DNA from: Lobosporangium transversale
Taxonomy: Eukaryota; Mortierellomycota; Mortierellomycetes; Mortierellales; Mortierellaceae
NCBI RefSeq assembly: GCF_002105155.1
Contig: NW_019028980.1
Span: forward strand, 1,426,001 to 1,490,000
Direction of reading: 5' to 3'
DNA length: 64,000 nucleotides
The translations under genes and the position numbers were made by a program. A model generated the notes under the pieces. The model was not told the DNA's origin and searched no databases. It was given only the letters and a program-made list of their open reading frames with translations. Position 1 is the stretch's first letter, and every line of letters starts with the position of its first letter. Positions 46,389 through 59,230 of this stretch are shown here, piece by piece.

Positions 46389-47870
46389 ATGCGCACGGTC
46401 AAATCTCAGTCTTCACTCATAATCTTCCTCAGTGTTGTCTGTGCATGCCTTCAAAGCATCGCCCTGGCCTCACCAATACCTGAATCACCACTTCCTTTGT
46501 CATCATTTAAGACAACGACAGCAGTAGCACCAGAGGCAACACAGGATTCTTCATTACAATCCTCAGCATCAGTCCCATCCTCTTCAATTCCTTTCTATAC
46601 CCGAAGCACTCCACAGCGACCATCGCCAGTATTGCCCACTCTCCATTTACGATATGAAAGCTTTTTTCGACGACGTAAAACTCTTGATGCTAGAGCGGAG
46701 GCTGTTGATGGCAAAGTGAGCGACCCAAGTTCCTCCGACATGAATGGATATCTGTATGGACTTGCAGCAGAAACAGATGTTATCCCACCACTTCAAGCCT
46801 GGGTAGATTACTACGCTGTCGATGGTACTTACATTGGCGATGAAAACACCACTACTGGTAACTGTCTCATCCTCTCCATCCCATCCTGGGGTATCATCAA
46901 CATCACACCCATGAGAGGTAGGGCCTCTACAGACAAGGATGAGCTCGTCGTTTACAATGATAAAGACTGTAAAAGACCAAGTCGGAGCCCAGGTTCTCGT
47001 ACAGGTCTTATTTTATTCGCACCTTATTTCAGAAGAATGCCTCAAAGTATCAGATGGACCCGCACCTCGGTATTACCACCGCCACCGCCACCACCTTTGG
47101 TCACCACCACATCTTCCTCACCTCCAACCACCACTACCGCCGCTTTACCATCTCAGCCCGTCACTACAACTCCCACCGATACCATTACTACCACATTAAC
47201 TTTATCTACTCCTACTCCCTCGACAACCGATCCAACCCGGATCCTTCCCACTTTCCCAACGGCTCTTATTCCTCCAAAACCACTCAGAGGGAATGCATGG
47301 GAGGAAGAGGGCCGTTGCCAACGTGATCGCAACAGGGATGGAGACCCAGACGGTTGTAAGAGCGAACAACAAGTGAATCAAATGTTGGTTATCGGTATCG
47401 TTATTGCCATTTTAGTGGTCGGCCTCATGGCCGCTGGCTCCTACTATATCTACAGAACTTTTTACAAACCCGAGAGTCTCTCCGAGGCCTTCCGATCAGA
47501 GACCACTAGTGCTCGTCAAGCTAATGGGAGTGCCGATCGAGGCTCACGTCAAATAGACCATATTGAAGACCTTATCCTTGCTCGCAATCAAAATAAAAAC
47601 TCGAACAAGGATAGAAATAGTAGCCGTAATAGTTATAATCCTAATCAAAATCAAAATCAAAATCATAGAAATAGTTATATTAGTAATAGTAATAGTAATA
47701 GCAAAAACGGCATCCTCAGCAAACATTCATTTTCATTCTCTCGGTCTCCAACTGGATCTGGATCTCGAACACAGCCATCATTACGAAACCAAGAATCAAC
47801 AGAATCCATTGGATTCAAGCAAAATTCATCTGATATTAATTTAATCGAAAGAACTTCGATCAAAAAATAA
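46389..47870 (+). CDS. Uncharacterised type I membrane protein, cell-wall-sensor-like layout
   Basis: I do not recognise the family. The single exon encodes 493 aa. A signal peptide (about 1-28, hydrophobic SLIIFLSVVCACLQSIALA) precedes a Ser/Thr/Pro-rich segment. A short globular-looking part (about 115-215) contains GNCLILSIPSWGIINI, and a mucin-like Thr/Pro stretch covers about 225-305. Two cysteine pairs flank that stretch (GNC/DKDC and GRC/DGC). One transmembrane helix (about 333-356, VIGIVIAILVVGLMAAGSYYIY) leads to a cytosolic tail with Asn-, Ser- and Gln-rich repeats (NPNQNQNQNH) and basic residues. This layout resembles fungal wall-stress sensors such as Mid2 and Wsc proteins, but I saw no WSC domain. 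An AAT repeat lies directly before the ATG. Confidence 0.75.
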   Translation: MRTVKSQSSLIIFLSVVCACLQSIALASPIPESPLPLSSFKTTTAVAPEATQDSSLQSSASVPSSSIPFYTRSTPQRPSPVLPTLHLRYESFFRRRKTLDARAEAVDGKVSDPSSSDMNGYLYGLAAETDVIPPLQAWVDYYAVDGTYIGDENTTTGNCLILSIPSWGIINITPMRGRASTDKDELVVYNDKDCKRPSRSPGSRTGLILFAPYFRRMPQSIRWTRTSVLPPPPPPPLVTTTSSSPPTTTTAALPSQPVTTTPTDTITTTLTLSTPTPSTTDPTRILPTFPTALIPPKPLRGNAWEEEGRCQRDRNRDGDPDGCKSEQQVNQMLVIGIVIAILVVGLMAAGSYYIYRTFYKPESLSEAFRSETTSARQANGSADRGSRQIDHIEDLILARNQNKNSNKDRNSSRNSYNPNQNQNQNHRNSYISNSNSNSKNGILSKHSFSFSRSPTGSGSRTQPSLRNQESTESIGFKQNSSDINLIERTSIKK

Positions 47871-48300
47871 AAAAGATGGATGAACATTCTGAATTTGTTA
47901 TATGCTTTCAATGAGTTTTGAATATTAGCTTGCCAGCGCCTTTTTATTTTTATTTTTTTTATTTTTTTATTTTATTTTATTCACAAAAGATAGACCGAGG
48001 AGTTTAAATAGAGAAGAGTCTGCTTCATTTTTTTAAAGCTCGGGCAATAAATAGCGTTTTTTGTTCTTATGAGTGGATGTGAGTGTTAAGAATGATACAA
48101 AGTAAAAGCACAAAAATCAGTATTTTTTTTTTTTAGGGGTTAATAATTAACAAAAAAAGAAAGCAGACCAAAAAAGTTATAGTGAATGAGCGTGTCGAGG
48201 TAGATCACTTCATGAAGGGTATCAAGTGTGGTCAGAGAAGCAGAGGAATAGGCTTAAAAAAAAAAAAAAAAAAAAAATGCATTGAGCACTTCTTTTTTTT
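47871..48300. other. Convergent spacer, type I membrane protein / FZO1
   Basis: AT-rich 3' flanks with TTTTATTTTT blocks near 47940-47985 and an A22 run at about 48256-48277. I see no gene. Confidence 0.6.
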
Positions 48301-51271
48301 TTATGCCTTGACCTTGCGATCCTCCACCTCAACCTCAACAGCTGCAACCCAGCGGGCCAACTCATCAGCCTTGTCAAAGACCTTGCCAAAGTAGATCACG
48401 GCTTGTTCACCATCCTTAGCAGCCTTCTCTTGCTCGGCACGACGTCGCTCATGAGCCTCAATCTCCTTCTGGAATCGGTTCTGGATCTCCCAAGCATTGC
48501 TCTTGAAGATACGGCGGCAGTCCTTGGTGATGCGCATAGCCTCATCATGAACGATTGTACCCTCGCGAATGTGTGCACGAAGCTTACGTGCAGTCTTGCG
48601 TGCAAGCGCATGCTTCATATCAGCAGCAATGTAGAGAAGGAGACCCAATCCAGCAGCAGTGACGACGGGGACAGCCCACTTGCGGACGGTGGACATACCA
48701 ACTGTGTTGGTAATGTCAAACAAGCTGTGGATCAAAGATTTGTAACCTAATGCCTTGCTGGAGAACATTGTGACAGCTCCGAGCGAAACACTAGCGACAC
48801 CCAACTTGTCCTGGACCTCAAAAACATCCGAAAATTCTAATGCAAGCTCATCCTTAAGTTTGCCTGTTGAGATTCGAGCAGGGTCTGGCTTGGTGAAGAG
48901 GGTCAATGCATCCGACTGAGAACCTGATGAAGCGTCATTGGCCAAATTATGAATGTCATTGACACATGCCTTAGTCTTCTCCTTGGCCTCAGACTCACAA
49001 CTCTTGACACGGTCAACAAATAGGTCCGCCATAACGTAGCGCAGGTCATTCGAATATTGCCAGACGTGCAATAAACCATTCCAGGGAACAAGAGTCGAAA
49101 CAGCATTCTCAATGTCGTCCACAGAGTTGCTGAGTTTCTCACGCGTCATCGAGTCAATCAATGTGCAAGTCTCTTCCGCAAGACGGTCAACCTTCTCCAA
49201 AACCATCTCACGCCTGATCAACGTCTCCTGGTACTCAGGCTCACCACGCTCCAATTCCAAACGCACCTTGGCCAACTCCTCAGCAGCCATCTGACGGTTG
49301 GATTCGGAAAGAACACTAACGTCACTCAAAATATTCTCAAGATAGACCTTGGCGGGAGCAAGCTTGGACTTGCAGCGCTTCTCGAGCACAAAGGATCGCA
49401 AGCACTCCTCAAGTCGCAGGAAATCAGCAGGAAGCTCTCCACCCTGAATGATCTCTGGCAAGCATGATCCTGCAGAAACAAAGTGAACAAGTTCATCAGC
49501 ATCCTCATAAGTTTTGGCGGAAAGCTGTTTAATCTGGTCTAGAATCACACGCTTGCAGCGCTCCTTGTCACGAATAGAGTCGAATCGATTGACAACAATA
49601 AAGATGTGGGTCTTCTCGTTGGCAGCATTCCAGAGGAACTCTTTACCCTATGTGTTAAAAACAAGATATGAGGATGAGAAACAATTTAGTGAGGTTTGTC
49701 GCTTTAATCTTGTACCACCATTTTGTAGGAACGGAAAAAAAAAGGTTGCTGAGATGGAAATTCATCAAACAACGTCTGGTTCCCATGAAAAAAAAAAAAA
49801 ATAATAATTTGTATTCAACAAAAAATTGTGACATCAGTCCATCTCATTAAACACATGACCCCACAACACATGGCAACTCGTGGTAGGAGAAAAACAAAAG
49901 TATGACTAAGACTGACTGATGCTTGCAACACTTAATTGTCTCCTTCCCCTGTCCACGCGAGATTTGTCAGGAACCCTTGTTCTCCCGCGCACACTCCATA
50001 TACACATATCAATGTACACATTTCATGTAAAAGACAGAGAATAAAATAAAATGAAATAAAATAGAAAAATAGCCGACAGTAATTAAAAAACAATGCAGTC
50101 ATAAAGTCAAACTTACAGAGAGCGTAAAGTGATTCTCAGCAGAGACAACAAAAACAACGACATCGATCTCCTGTTGACGCGCAAAAAGAGCGGTGGTCTT
50201 GACAGAATCGCGGTTTAGACCAGGCGAATCAATCAAGGCAATGTCGACAACTCCATTGTGGAGGAGTGAGTCATTAACGAGGCGGCGATCCGTGCAGTAA
50301 ACCTTGAGCTGTGCATAGTCCTCGTAGCCATCAATCACATCGTTCATAAACTTCTCCAAGTGACGGATATCAACAACAGTGAACGTATTGGGATCCTCGC
50401 GGTTGTAGGTCAAAGGATCCTTGATGGCATGAACAGCTTCCTGGCCTTCGTTTTCCTGAGCATCAAGAACCTCGCAGAAGAGCGAGGTGCAAGGCTGTTG
50501 ATCGACAGGAAGGATGGTACGCTGCATCAAAGCATTGACCAAGGTCGATTTACCAGCATTAAGATCTCCAGTGATCAAAACCTTTGAACTCTTATCAGAG
50601 ACACGCTGATAAAGGTTGTCAAGGTGCTTAACACTCTGTTGAATACGTGCATCCAAAAGATGGGCAATGGCGTTGCGTTCCAGGCCACGTAGCAGAGTGT
50701 CATTGCCAGTCGCATAGTTACCAACCTTCAAGTCCAGCTTGAGAACGTTTAAATCCGAGAGACGACCAGCCAAAGACTCCAAAGGAGTATGCGAATCGCG
50801 GGGCGAGCCAGAACTAGTGGTGAATGAGCGCTGAACACGCTGCTGGAGAGGAAGGGATGAGGGACGGTCGATATCCTCATCAGAATGAAAGGTGGTCGAG
50901 CGACGAAGAAGGTTGGGAGAGGCCGTGTTGGCAACAGCGGCAATGGAGGAGTTCTGGAAGCAAGGGTAGTAAGTCTGCCAGGGCTTTGTTACGTTGGTCT
51001 CACGAATCTCCTCGAGTAGGCCTTTGGTGCTTTGAATCAGGTTGAGGAGACGATTAGACTTGTCGGCAAAGACCTGCTGCTGCAGAAACAGGTTGTGATT
51101 GTAAGGGTTCTCTTGAGGGAAAGAGGTAGCAGCAGCGTAGGAAAGGGAAGGAAGGACATGATGTGCAATAGAATGTGGTCTCTCTGAGCTGTCCATGCTG
51201 AGTCTGGGAAGGGAGTTCCTCCTTTGAGCAGCCTGTGCTGAGGAATGTTGAGTTGAGAAGTATGAAGTCAT
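48301..51271 (-). CDS. FZO1: Mitofusin Fzo1, outer-membrane fusion GTPase
   Basis: Dynamin-like GTPase in the mitochondrial outer membrane that tethers and fuses mitochondria. Two exons, 51271-50117 and 49647-48301, give 833 aa. The 469 bp intron is long for this window. The GTPase domain has G1 GDLNAGKSTLV (about residue 235), G3 DSPGLNRDS and G4 VVNRFDS, an NRFD variant of NKxD usual for mitofusins. Two hydrophobic segments near the C-terminus (LGVASVSLGAVTMF and WAVPVVTAAGLGLLLYIAA) fit the paired membrane spans. Heptad-type helices flank them. The N-terminal 150 residues are Ser-rich and probably disordered, apart from one helical stretch. The C-terminus ends KVKA. Confidence 0.95.
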
Positions 51272-53013
51272 GTCTGTTGTAGGAATGAAAAGAAATTGGA
51301 TAGATGGATGTATTTACAAATGGCGCAAAGAGAGGAAGTGAGACAAGGAAAAGATCGGATGCAATGTAAACGGGATTAGTACAGGAGTTGAGAAAGTGAA
51401 TGAGAATATTAGTGAGCACTTGTGTCTCCGGATAGAGTGAAAAAAGAAATGCGGATGAAGAAGGTCCAAATCAATGATCGACTAACAATGATCAAGTCTG
51501 AGAGAATAATAATGAAAAAAAAAAAAAAAAAAAAAAAAAAGTGTATGTGCGTAAAAGAGTGGAGAGAAAGAGACGATTGAAAGAATGTAATGTTTTTTGA
51601 AGAAGAAAAAGAACAGACACAACACGGATAAAGAAAAAGAATGCGGACTTGAAAGTCTCACCAACCCCCCCTCACATGCAGTCAAAAAAATAAATAAATA
51701 AAAAGTTTCGCTCTACCTGAGAGGACAAAAAACGTTAAAATAATTTGATTATTTTGACCATCTCCTGTCCAAAGAAGGTATGCTACTCCGATAGATGCAT
51801 GGTCAAATCAGCTATTGGTAGCAATGAACACCATATTCGGGCGTAGAGATGACCATCGTCTACTTGATCCAACATTCTTCATTCATCGGATCAAGTCATG
51901 TAAATATTATTTGTAGCACATGAATGTTCTGCAGAAAAAAGAAACCGGTAACCACACAAGTAATAGACCAAGTCAACGTAGCAATAGTGTGATGAAGAGT
52001 GCGAATGAAATATGTAATCTCTTGGAATATGAATATCTTTAAAAATAAAAAAGGAGTGATGAAGAGCAAAAAGTGTATGAATAAGGGTGAGATTTGTGGT
52101 GTAAGCTTGAGGATAAAATAAAATAAGGGTGAATGCAAAAAAAAAAAACGCCGTGGGCGTGGGAAGGGCACAAACAAGAAGGATATACAATAACCAGGTG
52201 CAAACGAGTTTTTCAAGCCATCCCGACCAAGATCTTGTGTTGCTGTTGCTGTTGAAAAGATCAAGTGCGGATGATTGTTGTAGTTGTTCAAATTACCTGT
52301 CTGATTCCTATTCAGGTTCGTCTAGATTCAAATATTATAACATGCAAATGAGAAAACCGAGGTCTCGCTTTTCAATTTGAATGTGTATAGAAAGGGTCTT
52401 TCCTATGAGATTCCTTTTTTTTTGTTTTTTTTTCTTTCTTTCTTTCTTTTCCTACTACTGATGAGAAGAGTAGAGGAAGTAATGACAAGATTTGCAAGTT
52501 GACAAGGGAATTGACCAATTAGTGATGGGCAATGAAAGATCAACCACAGAAAAGAGGAGAGGAATGGGCGGGAGAAGACAAAGAGATTGCAAAGTTCGAA
52601 GATCAGTCCAAATAGCACGGGCCGAAAAAATCGGTCCTCATGCTCTTTGAACTGACATCGAATTAACACGCACGCATATCTCAATCTTGAAATCTCAAGA
52701 GGCCAAGCCACTCCGGACACCTCGGGAATTCAAGGACCGCATCTTAACGCCAATAATTACCCTTGCGGGTCGAGTTCCACTCAGAAGTGGACTGATCTCT
52801 AGGATTGTTCAGTCTCTGGAGGACTCCAAAATGAATACGCAATGATATTTTCAAACGACCCTGCATTAACGCATTATTTCTTGTACTCTTTCAAAACTTC
52901 TCGTTGACGTGGTGATGATGAATAATTTTTTCATTTGATTTAATCCCCTCCTTTTTTTTTTTTTGCAAAGTACAGCAACTAAAGAAACTATCGACACCCT
53001 TGATATTCATTGC
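51272..53013. other. 1.7 kb spacer upstream of FZO1, downstream of PEPCK
   Basis: An A26 run lies at about 51515-51540 upstream of the FZO1 start. The rest is unique AT-rich sequence. I see no supported exon; open frames on the minus strand around 52403-52720 have no family resemblance. Confidence 0.55.
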
Positions 53014-54446
53014 TCATACACCTTGGTTCTTTTTGAGACGATCCTCGAGATCATCCAGCTCCTTTGTCAGCTTGGCAGGGAAACGATCGCCAAAGCGCTT
53101 AAAGTATTCGCGTGCCTTATTCACTTCAGAAAGGTATGCCTCTCCGTCCACCTTTAACAGATTCATCATCACATCACCCTGCACTTGCTTCTCAATCCCT
53201 TGAAGATCAAGCGACTCAGGTTTAGGGACGTAACCAATTGGTGTAGATGTAAACAGGCTCTTGTCATCAGGCCGCTCCAAACGGTCCACAATCCATTTTA
53301 GTACCCTATCAGGATAGGATGCATGAAAAATACAAAACAAACGCCGTAGATTATTTCGTCAGAATTGTACTGACAGTCATTGGAGCGTCAGTGGACATTT
53401 CAGACAGTAAATAAACAAAAACCAAATACCTCGAATTGTCACCAAATCCGGGCCACATAAAGGAGCCTTTGGCGTCCTTGCGGAACCAGTTGACGTGAAA
53501 GATTTTGGGCAACTTGGATGGGTCCTTGACGCGATTTGGCATCGAAAGCCAATGGCTAAAATAGTCACCCATGTTGTATCCAGCAAACGGAAGCATGGCA
53601 AATGGGTCAAACCTATACACGAATGAATAATATCGAAAGTCAGGCCTTCCACTTTTATTAGGATCATTTAAGCCTTGTGACCATATCCCCTTCGCTTACC
53701 TCAACTGTCCCAAATCGCTTCCTTCCGCAGCAGCGGTTTTTTCACTAGCGACAGTGGCGCCTACAAGAACACCGTGGTTCCAGTCCTTGGTCTGGAACAC
53801 AAGTGGTACTGTCTTCTCCCGTCGGCCCCCAAAAATGATTGCAGAAATAGGTACACCGTTTGGATCATCCCAAGCTGGATCCTTAACTGGGCATTGATCC
53901 AAAGATACAGTGAATCTTGAATTTGGATGAGCTAATGGGGTACCTCGTTCACCCATGGATGGCTCCCATACCTCGCCTCTCCAATTGATAACTTTGCCTT
54001 CTGGTCGGGCCTTTGTCATCCCTTCCCACCAAACATCCCCCTTTTCTGTGAGAGCAACATTAGTGAAAAGAGTGTTTTTGTAAATAGTCTCCATCGCATT
54101 AGGATTAGTTTTGGCTGAAGTGCCAGGAGCAACGCCAAAGAAACCCGCTTCAGGGTTGATGGCATATAAACGTGAATCTTTAGGATTAAACTTCATCCTA
54201 ACAGGAATTGTAATGTGAGGTAAGATCATTGTCTAATAGGAAGATTTCAATCGCTTAGTAACACATGCTCCCAGTAAATAAGCATACCAATTAATATCAT
54301 CGCCGACAACTTGAACCTTCCATCCAGGTAGTGTTGGCTGAAGCATGGCTAGATTTGTCTTGCCACATGCACTATTTTAGACATTTGGGATAATCTTTAG
54401 CTCTAAAATTACCGAATAGAGGGTTCATACAAGGTGAAGTGCAAGG

Positions 54447-54481
<35 letters not shown>

Positions 54482-56338
54482 CCCTACCTTGGAAAAGCTG
54501 CTGCAACATAGTATTTTTTGCCTTCTGGACTTGTGAGTCCCAAAATAAGCATATGCTCTGCCAAAGAACCCTCATCACGGGCCATTACTGAAGCGATTCT
54601 TAATGCTAAGCATTTTTTGCCCAATAGCGAATTTCCTCCATATCTAATAATAAAGGACGTAATCATGAGCACCCCATTCTTAGGATTCGAAAAATGGCTA
54701 GTTCAAAAGGATTTGGTCCGCAGGCTTAAGAATTAAATATTCCATACCCACTACCAAAGCTCCAAATCTCACGCGATTCAGGAAAGTGAACCACTTTTCG
54801 CTGGGGTATATTACAGGGCCATAAAACGTCTTTTTCCCCAGGCTCCAATGGCTTTCCCACTGAATGTACACATGGTACGAATTCATTATCAGTACCAAGC
54901 GCATCCAAGACTGGCTGGCCAATTCGTGTCATGATGCGCATATTGACCACTACAAACGGCGAATCAGTGACCTTCACCGTATAAGAAAGAATTAAAGATG
55001 CATATTAGAGCAGTAGAGCAGGAGTGATGCGATAGGCAATTGCGTTAAGTGTACAAGGATGTATCCATATTTACCTGCACACCGATTCGAGCAAGAGGTG
55101 ATCCAATTGGCCCCATACTGAACGGAATGACATACATAGTTCGGCCTAGCGTTACCATGAGTAAATAAGGATCAAACATGGTAAACTTTCGTGTGTGTGT
55201 ACCGATTATGGTTGTACAATGAAACTGGATAATTACCTCTCATGGAGCCACGGAAGGATCTCTCAAGTTCAACACGCATCACATTAGGGTCAACCCAGTT
55301 ATTTGTTGGACTAAAAATGGAGGAGGAAAAGCGATTACAAAAGCGTTGAGGATACAGTGATAAATTTGATGATCTGTAACACCATGTTGATGATTGACGA
55401 AATAAACTCATCTTGCAGTGCAGAAGATGTTAGACATCCATCTTATATGATAACATAATATATTACCCTGCATCAATTTGACGCTGACTACAAATAAATG
55501 TTGAACTTTCAGACCGAGCAACATCAGATATATCTGTCCTTGTCAAGTAAGATCCCGGACGTAGCTTGCTGTTCAGCGGAATCATGACTCCTCTGTCGAC
55601 TAGATCATTGACGAGGCTTTCATATTCTTCTTGAGATCCATCACACCAATGGACATTGTCAGGCTCGAGTAGGGACTGTTGCGCTCGGATCCAACCAATG
55701 AGCTTCGGGTGGTCTGTGGGCAACGATGACGCTAACTCTGGGTCAGGTTGCGAATGTTGCTGCTGAAGTGTAGCCGATGCAGAAACTGGAGATGTATGGC
55801 TAGCGAAGAGAGTTTGTCGAGACACAGGTTTAGAAATGGCGCCTAATAGACGGACTTGAATCGAGGCACAGGAGCTCCTACTGGATGGTATTCTGGAAGT
55901 AGCGCCTCTCTTGCCGGAGGTTAGGAGCGAGGTCGTGTGCAACGGCCGTGTGGTAATCGCTGCATCTGGAAATCCAAGGCTTGGCCGTGGAACTGCGACG
56001 CCAGCCTTGACCAGCCGCGCAGAAATGGAAGGTCTAGTTCAATAAAGTATCCGAATCCAGTTAAGGTGTTCTCAGTAAAAAATCTCTGTCCTTTTTTTTT
56101 TTTTTTTTTTTTGAAGGCCTTCAAATAACACAGACCACATTCAACGTAGTGCAAAGTCCACTTTTTTTTTTTTTTATTGAGCGCAGGGATGGGATATCCC
56201 AGAACTGCAGACAGCGGAGTGCCAAAAAAAAACAAGCTTCCGCTGCCTGTGACTGCAGTGTGGGGTAGCAGACTGGCACTCATTGTTCATTCGTTCAACA
56301 ATGAATGAAAGAAGAAATGCTTACCTTAGGAAAATCAT
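53014..56338 (-). CDS. Phosphoenolpyruvate carboxykinase, GTP-dependent, with mitochondrial presequence
   Basis: Converts oxaloacetate and GTP to phosphoenolpyruvate in gluconeogenesis. Ten exons: 56338-56325, 56033-55467, 55310-55237, 55145-55075, 54971-54748, 54643-54488, 54371-54288, 54197-53700, 53612-53430 and 53305-53014 (720 aa, all phases match). Hallmarks of the GTP class are [13 protein letters not shown], the P-loop [10 protein letters not shown] with its reactive Cys (about 369), [39 protein letters not shown] and NWFRKD. The first 60 or so residues are Arg- and Ser-rich with almost no acids, typical of matrix targeting. The 14-nt start exon is inferred from phase and that leader. 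The family is normally about 600-640 residues; the leader and an adjacent Ser/Gln stretch explain the excess. Confidence 0.93.
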
Positions 56339-58181
56339 AAATTAAAGTAATGCTTGAGAGAAATATTATGGTTTAGTTGGCTCTATATTGCCTAGGGTAA
56401 ATGAAAAAAAGTAGTTTTTTACAAAGAGGGGAGGAGCCAAAAACGAAGCAAAATAAGGGGAAAAGTTGGATTTGGATGGGTTGAGAAGTATGAAAGAAAA
56501 TAAAAAGATAGGAAAAGATGAAGAAGGAAGAAGAAAAGAGAAAAGGCGTCAATGAGGGTGGAAGCAGCTATATCCTCGACGTATTGGGATGCAAAATTGG
56601 AAGTGCAAAGGAGACGAGGCGCAAGCGTGGTAAAAAAAACTCATCATCAAATGTGGTCTGACCTGCACTTGCAAAAAAAAAAAGGTAATGCCAGGAACTG
56701 GGTCAAATGGAAAGGATATGTAAAAACCAAAAAGCAGGAGTAAAGGGGGTCTACATCATTGAAGAGGTAATGCCATTCGTATTCATTGTTTTTGTACCGA
56801 GCATTCATGGCTGGAGAACATGTTCCTTGACATGTTTCCAGAAGAGGTTTTTTCTTTATGAGCATTGCTCATTTCTGTCCGCCTTCTAATATCGTCGATA
56901 CTCATCTGATGCTTGTAATAATTGTAATAGCAATAGGACGAACACTCTCATTCGCTTTTTTTCTTTTTCCTTTTTTCTCACGACACATTGAAACGCCGGC
57001 AGGACCTCTGCCGATGACACAGTTATACACAGGACGACAGTCTTTAAATAGGTACTAATATGAACTATCCTCATACTTCGCTTGTTTTTTGTTTATCCCC
57101 TTCTCTGTCCCTTTTTTTTACCCCACATTATCTACTAATTTTCTTTCATTTTGCCTTTTTTGGTCTTTTCTTTCTTTCTTTCAGTGGTGGTGAAAAGGCT
57201 ATACCCAGCTCCTTTTCCCTCTTCCACATGCGCACTCAAATATTGGCATGTCAACTTGGGCCCTCTCTTATTTCTATTGAATCTTCTTTAAAGGCATTAG
57301 AGGTATTTTGCCCACGGAGACTCAAAACTGGCAAGCAAAATATACACGCGCATTGACCGTTCCTTCTTGCCTTCCTTGAGACCCCAAGGTTCAGCTTCTT
57401 CCTCTCCCCTTTTTTTGTGTTTTTACAATATTAAAAAAAAAAAAGAAATAAAAACAACAAGACTTGTCCCCGTGAGGTCTGTTCTGCCCTCGTCCCGACT
57501 TCTTCCGAAACGTTCAACGTGGAAGGCGCTTATCACGTGACATAACCTGCGGTTCATTGACAAGGTGCGTTACACTCTTGCCGAGCCCGAATGGGGCCAT
57601 GCATCAAGTTGAACAGCCCTTTCAATTTGGGGGGAGGCTCAAGTAAGGCCATATTTCTGGTGTATGCGCGAGCTTCCTTAAAAACCGCGCCGAGATAATG
57701 GAGGGAATGTACTTGATTAAGCTCCATTTTTTTTCTTCACAGTTTTGAAATGTGTTAGAGCGTGGGAGGCCTCTTGAAGCCATCAATTATACCATCTAAT
57801 AGAGAATGCTCTAGAGGTCTGGCCTCCTGGCAGTGTAACAAAAAAAACATTTGAGATCAATGAAAACTATCATGCAGATCTCTATCATGTAAGCAAGGAT
57901 TTATGTATCGCATATGCAAGATCCACAAGGGCTCACTTGAATGAGTTGGATTCTTTTTTGTCTTTTTTCTTTCAAGATTATTATTACTATTAGTGCTTCA
58001 TTTTGAGTTTGCTATAGATGAACATGAATGGGTTTTGAATGAATACAAAAAGAAAGAAAAAAAAATGTTGGACTACACTGATAAAAAAAAATAAGAGTGA
58101 GATGGAGGAAAAATACAACACCATTTTAATCAAATGGTTGAGGGGAGCAAAGTCCTCATAATAAAAAAAAAAAAACATATT
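56339..58181. other. 1.8 kb spacer upstream of the PEPCK gene
   Basis: Contains an E-box palindrome CACGTG at about 57534 (atcacgtgac), a bHLH-type site that may lie in a PEPCK upstream region. I see no supported exon. Confidence 0.5.
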
Positions 58182-59230
58182 TTAGATTTTCTGGCCACCT
58201 CCCACACGGGCATGAAGCACGCGCTGGTATGAGACAAGGCAGACGCAGAAGTAGTATTGGAGCAATCCTGCGATGAGGAGGTTGACGATCCACCAAGCCC
58301 AGTTAAGGTAAAAGCCATTAGCCACAAGGATGATCATTTGAAGAAGATTCAGTGCGAACCAGATGATTGAGCAGACGATGAACATCTTGATGAAACGATC
58401 GACAAAAACTGGGTTCTCCTTGTAAATACCAACGAAACCGTATCCCGAAACGACAGCAATCATGATATAAATGACTCCAAAGATGATATAACTAATGTAG
58501 ACGCCGACTAGAGAGAAGAGATTAAAAGAGAGACGATTTAGATATTGAGCTTTAGGTAGCAATCAATATAGTTTAGAGATGACTGAAAATACAATGTTAC
58601 AAAGTCCTTACCGAAAATTCCCCAGGAGAACAGGTTAATACCCAAGTATCCGTAGTAGATGGTCATGACTGCGGCAATAATCAAGGCTCCGGTGTGCAAG
58701 GGGAAGCACAGACAGCACTCTTTCAGTTGGGGCATCTTGCCAGTCAAACCGGTTCCGTCGCCAGTGATGACAGGCGAATCCGTGGTGGTCTCAGTTGTGA
58801 CAACAAATGTCTGTGGCTGCTGCTGGATAGGGGCCTGTTGTGCATAGTAGACTCCCTGCTGCTGTTGCCCATCTAATGGCTTTTGTTCATAACCAGGTTG
58901 AGCGTATACGGTACCAGGCACAGGCGATGCTGTGGTATAGACAGGTTGGGAAGCCTGAGCAGGGACAGGCGACTGGGCTGCATAGAAAGGTTGTGTCAAT
59001 GTTGTGCCGTCAGCTGTACCGGGCTGTGGGCTGTATTGCTGATAAGGTGTACCAGGCTGTTGGTAAGGTGTGCCAGGCTGTTGGTAAGGTGTATCAGGCT
59101 GTTGATAAGGTGTGCTAGGTTGCTGTGGTGTGACATACTGATATTGTGCTTGTGTGCCATCAGGGTTTACTACGCCGCCAGCTGGAGCAGGGCTGTAGTA
59201 GATGGGTTGCTCTGGTGGAGGGGCAGACAT
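58182..59230 (-). CDS. LAPTM-like tetraspan membrane protein with Gln/Pro repeat tail
   Basis: Two exons, 59230-58612 and 58507-58182, give 314 aa. The N-terminal 165 residues are Pro-, Gln- and Tyr-rich with a 7-residue unit, TPYQQPG or TPYQQPD, repeated about four times. A Cys-rich motif (KECCLCFPLHTG) precedes the first of four predicted helices, ending VLHARVGGGQ. The CCxCFPxxTG start followed by four helices resembles lysosomal LAPTM4/5 proteins, which sit in endolysosomal membranes and traffic with ubiquitin ligases. That is a resemblance only, because the tail is at the N-terminus here. Partner and function unknown. Tyr/Pro-rich tails of this kind can bind WW domains, but no PPxY is seen. 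Confidence 0.7.
59038..59118 (-). repeat. 21-bp coding tandem repeat
   Basis: About four copies of a 21-bp unit encode the repeated heptapeptide TPYQQPG in the tetraspan protein. Slight base differences between copies keep the protein period of seven residues. Confidence 0.85.
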
